Part shown: positions 53,476-62,363 of the stretch, one piece after another
Numbering within the stretch: the stretch's first letter is position 1
Layout: the number at the start of each line of letters is the position of its first letter
Source of the DNA: Thermincola carboxydiphila
Lineage (GTDB): Bacteria > Bacillota > Thermincolia > Thermincolales > UBA2595
Assembly: GCA_016841725.1 (NCBI GenBank)
Contig: JAENYP010000006.1
Span: forward strand, 1-64,000
DNA: 64,000 bases
Direction of reading: 5' to 3'
Notes under the pieces: model-generated
Told to the model about the DNA's origin: nothing
Database searches by the model: none
The model's input: only the letters and a program-made list of their open reading frames with translations
Program-made: the position numbers and the translations under genes

Positions 53476-53640
53476 ATGCAGGAAATTGCGTACTATGGTG
53501 TACCGAAGGATATAAAGGAAAAAGCTCTCGCCTATCTTGATGAGGAGCTTCGGGCGATTTATGATGAGTGGACTGCTTTTGCTCCACCGGGCAGTGAGCG
53601 GTTTAGATTGGTAAGTCACCGATGGGTGATTATAAAATAG
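53476..53640 (+). CDS. Short acidic ORF, probably a gene remnant
   Basis: A 54-codon frame reads MQEIAYYGVPKDIKEKALAY then LDEELRAIYDEWTAF and ends in TAG. It lacks a ribosome binding site, and a coding-like stretch precedes its ATG, which suggests the 3' end of a larger degraded gene. No family was recognised. Confidence 0.4.
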   Translation: MQEIAYYGVPKDIKEKALAYLDEELRAIYDEWTAFAPPGSERFRLVSHRWVIIK

Positions 53641-53675
53641 ATATCAGCGGCACAATTACAAGGAGCGTGGGTGAA

Positions 53676-53747
53676 ATGTGGAAATGTCCAAAGTGCGGTC
53701 GTGAGTTCAAAAACACGGAATCACCGACATCGTGCGGTGGAGAGTAA
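53676..53747 (+). pseudogene. Zinc-ribbon fragment
   Basis: A 23-codon frame after AAGGAG reads MWKCPKCGREFKNTESPTSC, then GGE and stop. The CPKCGREF start is that of many small zinc-ribbon or DUF1801-type proteins. It seems to be only the first module. Confidence 0.45.
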
Positions 53748-53775
53748 ATCGGGAAGCGAAAAGGAGTGACACTTT

Positions 53776-54126
53776 ATGACAAATGAGCGCGTGTACAGGA
53801 TGGCGTTTTCAAGAGTCTACCCGCTGCTCGTCCAAAAGGCGGAGCGCAAAGGGCGCACCAAATTGGAGGTTGATGCTGTGATTTGTTGGCTGACGGGGTA
53901 TGACGATTCTGGCTCACAAGCGCAAATTGTGAAGAATATAGATTACGAAACCTTCTTTAGCGAAGCCCCTCAGATAAACCCGAACGCTGCCAAAATTTCA
54001 GGCGTGATTTGCGGGCATCGCGTCGAGGAAATCGAAGACCCGCTCATGCAGAAAATCAGGTGGCTGGATAAGTTAGTTGATGAGCTGGCGAAGGGCAAGC
54101 CGATGGAGAAGATATTGAGGTGTTGA
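53776..54126 (+). CDS. DUF2200 protein
   Basis: A 116-residue cytoplasmic protein with the full DUF2200 sequence pattern: VYRMAFSRVYPLLVQKAERKGRTK, VICWLTGYD, FFSEAPQINPNA, ISGVICGHRVEEIEDPLMQKIRWLDKLVDEL. Function is unknown; the family is widespread in gut and soil bacteria as single genes. AAAGGAGTGAC precedes the ATG. It sits among cargo genes between the two recombinase relics, which suggests acquisition with the element. Confidence 0.9.
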   Translation: MTNERVYRMAFSRVYPLLVQKAERKGRTKLEVDAVICWLTGYDDSGSQAQIVKNIDYETFFSEAPQINPNAAKISGVICGHRVEEIEDPLMQKIRWLDKLVDELAKGKPMEKILRC

Positions 54127-54143
54127 AGTAAGTGGGGATGATT

Positions 54144-54521
54144 ATGGCAGACTTTACACCAAAAGAGTTGGGCGAAGCGCACCGGGCGATATTATCGCTA
54201 AGAAATAAATCAGAAAAGGCATCTGGCAAGCTAAAAGAAGGTTCTTGGCAGAAGACTCTATTGGACTCCTACGTCAAAGCCGCCGACACTGCTTTGAAGC
54301 TCATTGACGGCGATATGGCTATGCCATTTGAGTGTGAAGCACTTAAAGAAGCTAATAAATCCTTGGGAGACGCACTGGATCGTGCCGAGGAAGTTATCGG
54401 AAAATTTGTTGCTGGCAGTTCCCAACATACATTACAAAAGAATAGAATCGCCGCTTTGAAGATTGCGCTGACGCTGATTGAGAAGGAGCAACGCTTATGC
54501 AAAGATTCTAATTGTCGGTAA
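54144..54521 (+). CDS. Hypothetical helical protein
   Basis: A 125-residue, mostly helical protein with a Lys/Glu-rich sequence: DFTPKELGEAHRAILSLRN, an internal pair of helices (SYVKAADTALKLIDGDM), and ALDRAEEVIGKFVAGS near the end. It is 17 nt after the DUF2200 gene. The ATG at 54144 has a GGGG stretch before it; GTG 54132 is also in frame. The family was not recognised. Confidence 0.6.
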   Translation: MADFTPKELGEAHRAILSLRNKSEKASGKLKEGSWQKTLLDSYVKAADTALKLIDGDMAMPFECEALKEANKSLGDALDRAEEVIGKFVAGSSQHTLQKNRIAALKIALTLIEKEQRLCKDSNCR

Positions 54522-54619
54522 GATGGTTACTGTAAAAGAAAATGTGTCTGCAGAGGAAATTGATTCAAAGAGTGGGATAATAATCTAACGTAATTCAAAG
54601 GCAAACTGTCACGTGCTTT

Positions 54620-54650
54620 GACGTGAGAGGATGCTTTCACGTCTTTTTCT
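54620..54650 (+). repeat. Hairpin directly upstream of recombinase relic B
   Basis: GACGTG/CACGTC around AGAGGATGCTTT, followed by TTTTTC. It is nearly identical to 49079-49112. Confidence 0.8.
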
Positions 54651-54653
54651 TTA

Positions 54654-56137
54654 ATGAAGAATGTACGGATCATACCTGCTATAACCAAAGAGAATAAAAA
54701 GCTTAAGGTTGCCGCATATTGCCGGGTTAGTACATCCGGACCGGAACAACTACGCAGCCTTGAGATTCAGATAAAAAGATTTTTAAGAGAGCGAGGGATC
54801 AATATGCATTTTGAAAGGGGATTTCGACGCAAGTTTGAAAAAGGCGATATTTTTACGAAGTATAAGAATTTCATGGGATATGACTATGTTGACGGCGAGA
54901 TTGTTATTGTTCCTGAGCAGGCAGAGGTTGTCAGAAAGATGTCTGAATTGTATTTGCAAGGACTGTCATTGGGACAGATAAAGGCTTATCTGGAATCTCA
55001 TGGGATTAAAACTGCAACTGGCAAGGGAATTTGGGATACAAAAACGATTCAGAATATGCTTAAGAATGAGAAATACAAGGGTGATACGTTACTGCAAAAG
55101 ACCTTTACCGAGGATTTCATGACCGGTAAGAAGAGCAAGAATATCGGCCAACGGAACAAATATTGTGTTAAGAATAGCCATCCGGCTATTGTTTCTGCTG
55201 AAGTATTTGATAAGGTACTGAGCTGTCCCCCTAAAAATAGAACATTTTACTCGTATATTCTCACTAATTCGCAATGTTACAGTTTATTTCGCAGTTATCC
55301 TTGGGGCCCTGCCCTGGGCCCAGCCCCAAACCCCGTCCTCGCCGGAGGGCAAGCGGTCTGTTGTCAGACCGCTAAACAATAGGATTGGGGATTCAGGGCG
55401 AATCAAGGGTCAAGATAAACTCGCTCCGCAAGCCCTAGATTCGCGCCAAATGGTCATTTGCTCTTTAACAGGGGACCTGGGCTCAACGTTTTTGGAAGCA
55501 TGATTATGCAGCACAGTGTAACAGCAACTTTTCCCTATAATATGCCTCGGGGGTTCTATAGTCATAGCTGGCATGTAGTCTTTTTCTATTGTAGAAAATC
55601 ATTATGTATTCAAAAATCTTGGATTTCGCTTCAGCCCTTGTTCTATATTTTTGGTCATTAAGCCATTCTTGCTTCATTTTCCCCCAGAAAGATTCCATCG
55701 GCGCATTATCCCAGCAGTTGCCTTTTCGAGACATACTGCAGATGTAGCCATATTTCGTCAATTGCTCTCGGTAGGCATATGAGCAGTATTGCGACCCTCT
55801 GTCAGAATTATGACGAATTCGTCATAGGTCTGCCAGAGGTCTTATAAGCATCATGTGGATTTTGTCTATCAAATGGGGTATGGGTCAGCCAGAAAGAGGC
55901 AAGGTCGTCTGGAGATGTGCGATACGAATTGAAAAAGGCAAAGATGCTTGTTCACATTCCCCTACTCTGGATGAAGAATGGATACTGGATACTCTGAAGA
56001 AGGCTGTATGCACAAACGGAGTTTATAATGAAGCTATTATCAGAAATAAAGTTGACAAAATTCAGGTTTTTGATGCCTTTATTATGATTTTCCGAACAGA
56101 TGGGTTTCAGGACAAAAGGTTATTCCAGAATGGTTAA
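54654..56137 (+). pseudogene. Large serine recombinase relic B, interrupted
   Basis: The N-terminus is intact with the catalytic-serine motif AAYCRVSTSGPEQLRSLEIQ, but the next roughly 75 codons are deleted and it jumps to RFLRERGINMHFE and then FRRKFEKGDIFTKYKNFMGY. The recombinase domain is complete (QAEVVRKMSELYLQGLSLGQ). After VFDKVLS, near 55215, about 650 nt of foreign sequence with an IS3 fragment interrupts it. The zinc-ribbon end resumes near 55885 with RGKVVWRCAIRIEKGKDAC. Relics A and B keep different parts of the same ancestral protein. Confidence 0.88.
55504..55826 (-). pseudogene. IS3-family (IS150-type) transposase fragment
   Basis: Reading leftward, the C-terminal part of a DDE integrase: NSDRGSQYCSYAYREQLTKY (second Asp), then SMSRKGNCWDNAPMESFWGK (catalytic Glu), FYNRKRLHASYDYRTPEAY and stop. 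The first Asp region and OrfA are missing. The fragment is embedded in recombinase relic B, together with IR-rich noncoding DNA. Confidence 0.9.
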
Positions 56138-56223
56138 ACTTATGATATGCTAATAATTGTAAGTAAGAGTAGAGGGTAAAGCCTCTGCATAGATTGACTA
56201 GGGTAAATCCCAATGCTGAAGAA

Positions 56224-56246
56224 ACAAGCTGAAAGGCTTGTTTTAT
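56224..56246 (+). terminator. Short intrinsic terminator
   Basis: ACAAGC/GCTTGT with a 6-nt loop is followed by TTT, after recombinase relic B. Confidence 0.5.
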
Positions 56247-56265
56247 GCTATGACTGTCTCTTTGA

Positions 56266-56310
56266 CCTTGCGGCAGTGGAATGAAATATAAAAAATGCTG
56301 CGGAAAGTGA
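56266..56310 (+). pseudogene. SEC-C motif remnant
   Basis: Fourteen codons read PCGSGMKYKKCCGK before TGA. This is the zinc-binding SEC-C motif found at the end of SecA and many small proteins, with an in-frame stop just upstream. It is a leftover of a lost gene. Confidence 0.55.
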
Positions 56311-56323
56311 TGGGGTTATTATA

Positions 56324-56872
56324 ATGGTTATTATGCTTTTTGGTATAACGAATGTAGGAAAGACTGTAACGGGTGAGAAGCTTGCCGAAAAATTGAATTA
56401 TTCTTTTTTTGATGTGGATGAAGAAATAAAAAAGAGATTTCAGACGACCTTAGAAAAATTTATGCAAGATCACCCATTTTCATATGAACGAGGTCAAATA
56501 AAGGGTAAGATATTAAGGGATTTACTGAAAGAATATAGAGATAACATCGTTATTGCAGTAAGTCCAATTTATTATGCAAGGCATTTTAACTCACTTTTAG
56601 ACTTGGAACAGGTAATTGCTATTGAATTACAGGATTCAGAAGAACACATTTTTGAGAGAATGGTTTTTTCTGATGAAAATGACAATATATATAAAGATGA
56701 TGCATATAAGGAAGAACATAAAGATTATTATATTAAAGATATACATGAAGATATTGTATATGCAAGAAGGATTTTTAAAAAAATAGAGAATAAGTATTTC
56801 ATAAATAATCGTTCTGTAGATCAAGTTGTTGATGAATTGATGGCCATAATTCATAATATATCTATTGAATAA
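56324..56872 (+). CDS. Shikimate-kinase-like P-loop protein
   Basis: A 182-residue nucleotide kinase fold. The P-loop is LFGITNVGKTVTGEKLA (about residues 5-21), followed by FFDVDEEIKKRF, where shikimate kinases have the substrate Asp. The rest lacks the usual shikimate-binding Arg/Gly pattern and instead has a Lys/Asp-rich C-terminal half (KDDAYKEEHKDYYIKDIHED). The substrate is unlikely to be shikimate. It is AT-rich and lies in the relic region, so it was probably acquired. The ribosome site is weak (GATGGGG). Confidence 0.75.
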   Translation: MVIMLFGITNVGKTVTGEKLAEKLNYSFFDVDEEIKKRFQTTLEKFMQDHPFSYERGQIKGKILRDLLKEYRDNIVIAVSPIYYARHFNSLLDLEQVIAIELQDSEEHIFERMVFSDENDNIYKDDAYKEEHKDYYIKDIHEDIVYARRIFKKIENKYFINNRSVDQVVDELMAIIHNISIE

Positions 56873-56995
56873 ATATGCTCAAAAATGGAATAATCATGCA
56901 GATTAAAGCGTCGAATTCAACCGTATACAAATTGTAAGCAGTTGAAAACGAAGGTGGCGGACAACAATAAATTCAAGGTGGTGGAAGTAAATCTT

Positions 56996-57446
56996 ATGGC
57001 AAAGAAAAAAACGAAATCACCATTCGTTCCAGTGCTGCGGAATACCTGACATATGTGGCAGCTACTGGCGATAATCCTCAAGTTTTGAAATGCGCTATGA
57101 AGATGAAAACATCTGGCTTACGCAGAAGATGCTGGCAACGCTATATGACGTAGAAACGCACACGATTAATTATCATATTAAAAAAATTTTTTCAGATTCT
57201 GAGCTTGAGGAGAATTCAGTTATTCGAAATTTTCGAATAACTGCGGCTGATGGCAAGCAATATAACACGATACATTATAATCTGTAAATGATTATTGCTT
57301 TGGGTTTTAAAGTGAATAATGAACGTGCTGTCCAATTCCGAAAATGGGCAAATCAGATTGTAAAGGATTACACTATCAAAGGCTTTGCTATTATCGATAA
57401 ATATGTTGATAAATTCATTGGTAACACATATAATAATATCAAATGA
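56996..57446 (+). pseudogene. RhuM-family (virulence/Fic-type neighbour) gene with frameshifts
   Basis: The product would read ITIRSSAAEYLTYVAATGD and continue with RYEDENIWLTQKMLATLYDV and TINYHIKKIF, as in RhuM. The frame shifts twice near 57018 and 57085, a stop follows HYNL, and the family resumes with IIALGFKVNNERAVQFRKWA. The last third is missing. The wild-type family carries a DNA-binding-like N-terminus. Confidence 0.85.
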
Positions 57447-57483
57447 ACTTTCGTAGTTAGGTGAAAGGAAAGGGTTTGATAAA

Positions 57484-57813
57484 ATGACTGAGAATACCTC
57501 AGTGAGGAACGTTATGAATTCTTTAGTACCAATATCCCGCTTTAATAAGGGGGAGGCTAATAAAATCTTTGATGAAGTTAAGGAAGCTGGATTTAAGATT
57601 GTGTTGAAAAATAATACGCCGACTTGTGTACTCTTAACGCCCGAAGTCTACGAACAAATGCTCGAAACAATAGAGGAATACCGGTTGTTACTCGAAGCGG
57701 AAAAACGTATGAAAAATGCAAAACCTGATGACTTAATTTCGCAAGACAAAGTGTTAGCCGAGCTTGGTATTAGCAAAGCAGACTTGGATAGTATAGAAGT
57801 GGAGCTTGAGTAA
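57484..57813 (+). CDS. YefM/Phd-type antitoxin
   Basis: A 109-residue antitoxin: VRNVMNSLVPISRFNKGEANKIFDEVK (DNA-binding Phd fold), VLKNNTPTCVLLTPEVYEQMLE, and a C-terminal toxin-binding tail (ISQDKVLAELGISKADLDS). It neutralises the RelE-type toxin encoded immediately downstream and represses the operon. The GAAAGGAAAGGG site precedes ATG. The stop TAA abuts the toxin's ATG. Its insertion of about 25 residues before the tail makes it longer than typical YefM. Confidence 0.88.
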   Translation: MTENTSVRNVMNSLVPISRFNKGEANKIFDEVKEAGFKIVLKNNTPTCVLLTPEVYEQMLETIEEYRLLLEAEKRMKNAKPDDLISQDKVLAELGISKADLDSIEVELE

Positions 57814-58131
57814 ATGTGGCAGGTGGAGTATTTAAGAGAAGCTGTTGAGGATTTAAAACGACTTGATTACAGCCAGCGTTTACAAGTACTTAAAGCGATT
57901 GATAAGGTAGCAGGCAATCCTTTGCCGCAGACCGAGGGCGGTTACGGCAAACCTCTGGGCAACAGGAATAATACAAAACTGGCTGGTTATCTCAAAATAA
58001 AGTTGAAAAAGCTTGGTTTGCGGGTGGTGTACAAGTTAGTAAGAGAAAATGATTTAATGAAAGTTATCGTAATATCTGCACGAGCAGATGACGAGGTCTA
58101 CCTTATGGCGCAAAATCGAACAGACAAATAG
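57814..58131 (+). CDS. RelE/ParE-family toxin
   Basis: A 105-residue mRNA interferase or gyrase-type toxin of the RelE/ParE fold: VEYLREAVEDLKRLDYSQRLQVLKAI, then KPLGNRNNTKLAGYLKIKLKKLGLRVVYKLV, and VIVISARADDEVYLMA. The LAGYLKIKL..LRVVYKL core and the final strand are complete. It begins on the base after the antitoxin stop, so the two are translationally coupled. A terminator (58149-58172) follows, so the pair looks intact in an otherwise decayed region. Confidence 0.9.
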   Translation: MWQVEYLREAVEDLKRLDYSQRLQVLKAIDKVAGNPLPQTEGGYGKPLGNRNNTKLAGYLKIKLKKLGLRVVYKLVRENDLMKVIVISARADDEVYLMAQNRTDK

Positions 58132-58148
58132 CGGAAGTTTTATAAACT

Positions 58149-58172
58149 CGTCCGGTAGTCTCGGACGTTTTT
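58149..58172 (+). terminator. Terminator of the toxin-antitoxin operon
   Basis: CGTCCG/CGGACG with a 7-nt loop is followed by TTTTT. Confidence 0.88.
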
Positions 58173-58296
58173 GCTGTGAAAGGAGTAAATTACGGAGCAA
58201 AGTTTGACTGTAACTACTCGTCTAAAATGGCGGGAAGAAGATGCTGCAGGCGTTGCAAACATGATACTAGAGAGGGGTACATGTTTTTTGAATCGC

Positions 58297-58352
58297 TTAA
58301 GGTGAGTATTCCGGTCACAGTTGAGCCACCATTCCGGCAAAATTGAGCCATA
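58297..58352. mobile_element. Possible IS21-type terminal remnant
   Basis: GGTGAGTATTCCGGTCACA, followed by GTTGAGCCACCATTCCGGCA, resembles the noncoding flank seen beside IS21-type transposase genes. No istA or istB is present. The identification is from pattern memory only. Confidence 0.25.
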
Positions 58353-58951
58353 TACTTTATGCCATAGCCGTGGGTTATGGAGAAGCCAGATTGTTTTCGG
58401 CGGTCTGGTTTTTTGCTTTTTCTTGGGAGCAGAGTAATTTTATACGCAAAATTAAAAGGAATATCTGGAAATATGTTGAATGCTTGGTTGGGAAATTATT
58501 TATTGGATTGTCGGTGGAAAAACTGTATGAGATGTTGTGCTATGCTTGCGGTTACTATATTTTTAATACAGATGACCCTTTTAGGTCGGTTGGAATAGAA
58601 CAAACTGCTTTGCTTGATATGGTTATCACTAGAAAATTAGGAAGCAGTATAAGCAAAGAATCGGTAAAGTCAGCTATTGCACTGGTTATTAATAGCAGAG
58701 TTGACAGGGAAACGCTGCATTCATCTTTGATTTGTGTATTGGTGGAGAATCTCAAAACTCCGGATTCTAAAGAAATTGCTATTGAGCAGTGTGTAGCTTT
58801 AAAAACAGAATTGAAGTAACTAAAACCAAATCAATCAAAGAAAGTATGGAGTGCGGATTTTTCTGATTACGAGCGGAGAGAAAGGCTTAATAACCTGACT
58901 GAAATGGTTTTCAGGATAAATATAGCATTATGCGAGTATGAAAAAGGATAA
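58343..58951 (+). pseudogene. Unknown ORF with an in-frame stop
   Basis: The frame codes a 158-residue product that ends at TAA 58817-58819. It contains KLYEMLCYACGYYIFNTDDP and ESVKSAIALVINSRVDRETL. In the same frame, coding-like sequence continues for 43 more codons (KPNQSKKVWSADFSDYERR, LTEMVFRINIALCEYEKG) to TAA 58949-58951. Either the stop is a mutation or a second small protein starts there without a visible ribosome site. The N-terminal 45 residues look non-coding, so the true start is unclear. The family is unknown. Confidence 0.45.
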
Positions 58952-58970
58952 TAGTCACAGTCCCAATTGT

Positions 58971-61850
58971 TTAAAAGGGGCATCGGAGTGGATAATACTT
59001 TGCGGCTTCTTCATAAATTTCGTGATATCTGATTCTTTTCGCAGCAGCCCAAAGTGCTTCGAAATCTGATAAGTATTCTCCTTTATATAGGGATAAAAGC
59101 TTTTTTACTTGTTCTTTGGTATTATGAAGCTTAAATTCTTCATATGCCCTTTCAAAAAGGTCGATATCACACGCAATTTCGTCTCGGCAAATAAAATAGC
59201 GGTTTTCCCGGCAGATGACTGATTCCCCTATGCCGGCACATTCAAGGTCATTTTTCAGATGCCTCAGATTAACTGCAATCAAGTTTTTTATATTATTTGA
59301 ATTTGAATCCCACCAAATAGCATTATATATTTGTTCTTTTGTAGCCCCCTGGTCGCCTGCATCAAGCAGAAAGGCTAAAAGCTCGCGTTCCTTTTTTGTC
59401 CTAAATTTTAAAAGTGTTTGCCTGTCTCTGTCCTGGTAAACGGTAAAGGCTCCCAAGGTCTCAATATATACTTTCTTCGGTCTGTATCCGGCAAATTCCA
59501 TCATCTGTTTTGTAATTTCAGGCTCTATTCCGTTGTTGTACGCAAATTCAAGGACAGGATCATAAGCCTTCCGCATCCTGAAATATTCATAGAGCCCATG
59601 GTCGAAGCAAAGCTTAAGATAATGCCCTGTCAGGCTGATCGAATTTTCATAATCCTTTGTCTCGATTGCCGCTCTTACAAGTACTCCGTATGCCAGCGAC
59701 GAATGAAGGAGCATACCGGCCCTCTCTCCTGTTTCTATGCATAGTTTTGCGCATTTAAGCGAGTTGGGATAATCGGATATGGCGGAAAAATACCCCATCA
59801 GTCTGGCAAGGACAAGGCTTTTTAAATAAGCTCCCGCTTTGTCAAGATTTTCAAAAATTTCCTGCACGCGTTCTTCCTTCGGAGCATTAGTAAAAACGAG
59901 GCTGTAGGTAAGACGCTGCAGTTTTGCCCACTGCATCTGAAAATCAGTTTTACGGTAAAGAGGTGCGTACTCGTCGGCCAGAGTAAAATACTTTATACAG
60001 GTTTCAAAGGGTGCGTTTTCGCCGTTCATTTTGTCTATGAAGTTATTCTGATAATGGATTTCAGCTGCCAACAGATAGCCTGCCCACATTTCTTCATAGT
60101 TGCCCGTACTCCTAAGCCGTTGCAGCTCCGCAGAAAGTATGGACAGGGAGCGGCTTCTTTCTCCCAGCATCTGATAAGCCTTGGCCACATAGATGCCGGT
60201 ACTGTGCATACCCAAATATTTCTGTTCATCCTCAGGAATCTCAAGAGATTTTTCGTAATAATAAACTGACTCCTTCATCCTGCCTGCGAAAAATTGTATT
60301 GTGCAAAGATACCTTTCGAACCAACCCATGACCTTAATATTGCCGGTCTTGGCGCAGAGTTCTATCATATGCCGTGCAAGAGCATAGGCTTCGCTGATCT
60401 GGGAATTCCAGCACAGGTTGTACAGCTTTTCGATGACTACAGAATATGCCAGTTCGCTGGTCTGGTTGTCAAGCTTGGTGACCAGCTCATCAAGCAGCCT
60501 GTTTGATTCCTCGAATGAAACGAAATTACGGAGAACTCTTGCCTTATGTATCATAGCCTCAAAAAAAAGCTCTTTATCGTCTCTGTTCATTAAGGGTATC
60601 GCTGCCTCAAGGCATGCTTTGGCCTGTACAAAATTTCCGAGAACGGACAGGAAAGCACCCTTGGCCACAAGAACTCTTGGACTTAGTTTGACCACTAAAT
60701 CATTAAGCGCCCGGAACCATATCCGGAGCTCATTGTAATTGCCGGCTTTTATATAATCCCTGTAGCATGCAAGAATGATCTTTTCAAGCAGTTCACCATC
60801 CTTTGAATCCATAGCGCAGCGGGCTGCCCTTGAATACTGCTTTTTATCAGAATAATACCGGGCGGCTTTCTGCTGCAGCAAAGGTATTTGGGCTTTGTCC
60901 CCCGTTTCCAGCAGACTGCTTTTGAAAAGCGCATGGTAGCGGTAAAACCCGCTGCTCGTTTTAATTGTAAAAATATTTCTGGTTGCAAGGCTTTCCAGCA
61001 TGAGCCTTGTATTTTTTTTATTCAGGACATCATCCAGCATCTGTGCGTCCAGCTCGTCAAAGCAGGAGGATTTTTTAAGGAAATCCACCATGTCGGGGTT
61101 CAGATTGGCGATGCATTCACGGAAAAGGTAGGCATATAAAGTTTCTTTGCCGTAAGAGGGAATGTCGCCAATGGATATACCGTTCTCCAGCAATATCTTG
61201 AAGAAGCTGATGGCCAGAGGCCACCCCTCCGTGGAACCGTAAAAGGCAGGATCGTCAAAACCTAGGATATCGGCGGCGTCCTCCCTTGTAAACGCAAGCT
61301 CCTTTTGGGTCAGCTCTGTGATGTCGCCCTTTACTTTAAACGATAAAAAATCCTGCCAAGGAGCCTCCCTACTGCCAAAACAAAGCTTAACATTTTTAGG
61401 GAGATACTTGATCAGGCAGGCGATAAGCTTTTTGACCTCGTTTTCCTCTATGGTATGCAGATCGTCCATGACCACGATAAAATTACCGGAGATATTTTCA
61501 ATACTGCAGATCAGTGTACCCGCAATCATGGAGATGAAATTGTTCTTTTCGGAAAAGGGCAGGTATTCCGACACAGAGAAGTCAAATTCTGGGAAGGGCT
61601 GCTTTACGGCTTCGCACAGCGTATTTATGAAGGTAAAAATATCGTCCTCCCCGTCCAGAGAGAGCCAGACGGCGTTTCCGGCGCTGTTTGCAACTTGCGA
61701 AAGAAGGGTCGTCTTGCCGTGACCCGCACCTGCATGGATATACACAAGCTTTGTGGGACTGTTAAGGATGGTATCTATTAAATTTTTACGTATGATTTCT
61801 CCTGCGAAGGCTTCAGGTACCGTCAGCCTCGCACTGGGTATATTGAGCAT
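58971..61850 (-). CDS. MalT/SARP-like ATP-dependent transcriptional regulator
   Basis: A 959-residue regulator. Residues 1-320 are a STAND-type NTPase: Walker A HAGAGHGKTTLL (about 40-51) and Walker B NFIVVMDDLHT (about 140). Residues 330-790 form TPR/MalT-like helical repeats. The last 160 residues hold an OmpR-type winged helix (LGAFTVYQD, FRTKKERELLAFLLDAGDQG, NLIAVNLRHLKNDLE) and a short BTAD-like segment, as in SARP activators; there is no LuxR HTH. ATG 61850 follows GGAG by 9 nt. Ligand is unknown. The divergent secreted repeat protein is a candidate target. Confidence 0.88.
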   Translation of the reverse strand: MLNIPSARLTVPEAFAGEIIRKNLIDTILNSPTKLVYIHAGAGHGKTTLLSQVANSAGNAVWLSLDGEDDIFTFINTLCEAVKQPFPEFDFSVSEYLPFSEKNNFISMIAGTLICSIENISGNFIVVMDDLHTIEENEVKKLIACLIKYLPKNVKLCFGSREAPWQDFLSFKVKGDITELTQKELAFTREDAADILGFDDPAFYGSTEGWPLAISFFKILLENGISIGDIPSYGKETLYAYLFRECIANLNPDMVDFLKKSSCFDELDAQMLDDVLNKKNTRLMLESLATRNIFTIKTSSGFYRYHALFKSSLLETGDKAQIPLLQQKAARYYSDKKQYSRAARCAMDSKDGELLEKIILACYRDYIKAGNYNELRIWFRALNDLVVKLSPRVLVAKGAFLSVLGNFVQAKACLEAAIPLMNRDDKELFFEAMIHKARVLRNFVSFEESNRLLDELVTKLDNQTSELAYSVVIEKLYNLCWNSQISEAYALARHMIELCAKTGNIKVMGWFERYLCTIQFFAGRMKESVYYYEKSLEIPEDEQKYLGMHSTGIYVAKAYQMLGERSRSLSILSAELQRLRSTGNYEEMWAGYLLAAEIHYQNNFIDKMNGENAPFETCIKYFTLADEYAPLYRKTDFQMQWAKLQRLTYSLVFTNAPKEERVQEIFENLDKAGAYLKSLVLARLMGYFSAISDYPNSLKCAKLCIETGERAGMLLHSSLAYGVLVRAAIETKDYENSISLTGHYLKLCFDHGLYEYFRMRKAYDPVLEFAYNNGIEPEITKQMMEFAGYRPKKVYIETLGAFTVYQDRDRQTLLKFRTKKERELLAFLLDAGDQGATKEQIYNAIWWDSNSNNIKNLIAVNLRHLKNDLECAGIGESVICRENRYFICRDEIACDIDLFERAYEEFKLHNTKEQVKKLLSLYKGEYLSDFEALWAAAKRIRYHEIYEEAAKYYPLRCPF

Positions 61851-61865
61851 GCCCATACACTCCAC

Positions 61866-62091
61866 AACTAATATATGATTGTTAAATTATAACATAAATT
61901 AGGAAAATATGCGGGGAAAAACGAATATTTATGATGAAAAAGTCGAAAGGTGGAAGTTTTTATGAAAATTTGTAGTTATGTTCACGGTTTTGTTAATTGC
62001 CGGTGTTTTATAATTATCTAAATAGCAATATGTACTGCTGATATACGGCTAGGTCGCAAAAGCGAGGTGAATACACATAAATACTTATATT
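61866..62091. other. AT-rich divergent intergenic region
   Basis: The stretch between the regulator and the rightward genes contains no convincing gene. It is AT-rich and is the likely site of the promoters for both directions. A short frame (MKICSYVHGF, about 61962) has no support. Confidence 0.3.
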
Positions 62092-62310
62092 ATGAAAAAA
62101 ATCCCAGATGAGGACTGCGGCGTGAATGAGGAAATGTTTCCCTGCCTGGGGAAGTGCTGCCGCAAAAATGATGCCGCATTCATGGCTTCATATGAAAAGA
62201 TTTGCCCGTACTGTGACCTATCAGCTTCTCTTCCATATGGAGCAAGCTTGAAGATAGTGACTATTTTTGAATGTAGTAGATTTAGTTATGGCAAAAGGGT
62301 AACGGAATGA
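62092..62310 (+). CDS. Small Cys-rich hypothetical ORF
   Basis: A 72-codon frame with six Cys: a single C9, CLGKCC (18-23) and CPYC (38-41), then a Cys near the end. No good ribosome site precedes the ATG. The sequence EEMFPCLGKCCRKNDAAFMA looks like protein, so it may be a real zinc-binding peptide or the relic of one. No family was recognised. Confidence 0.4.
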   Translation: MKKIPDEDCGVNEEMFPCLGKCCRKNDAAFMASYEKICPYCDLSASLPYGASLKIVTIFECSRFSYGKRVTE

Positions 62311-62363
62311 CCAAATATTTAAAAAAATAAGGAGAAATGAAACGGATTGGGGGAAGATGAGTG

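Noticed and set aside
55458-55661. Plus-strand frame opposite the IS3 fragment
   Set aside because: Antisense of the transposase fragment.
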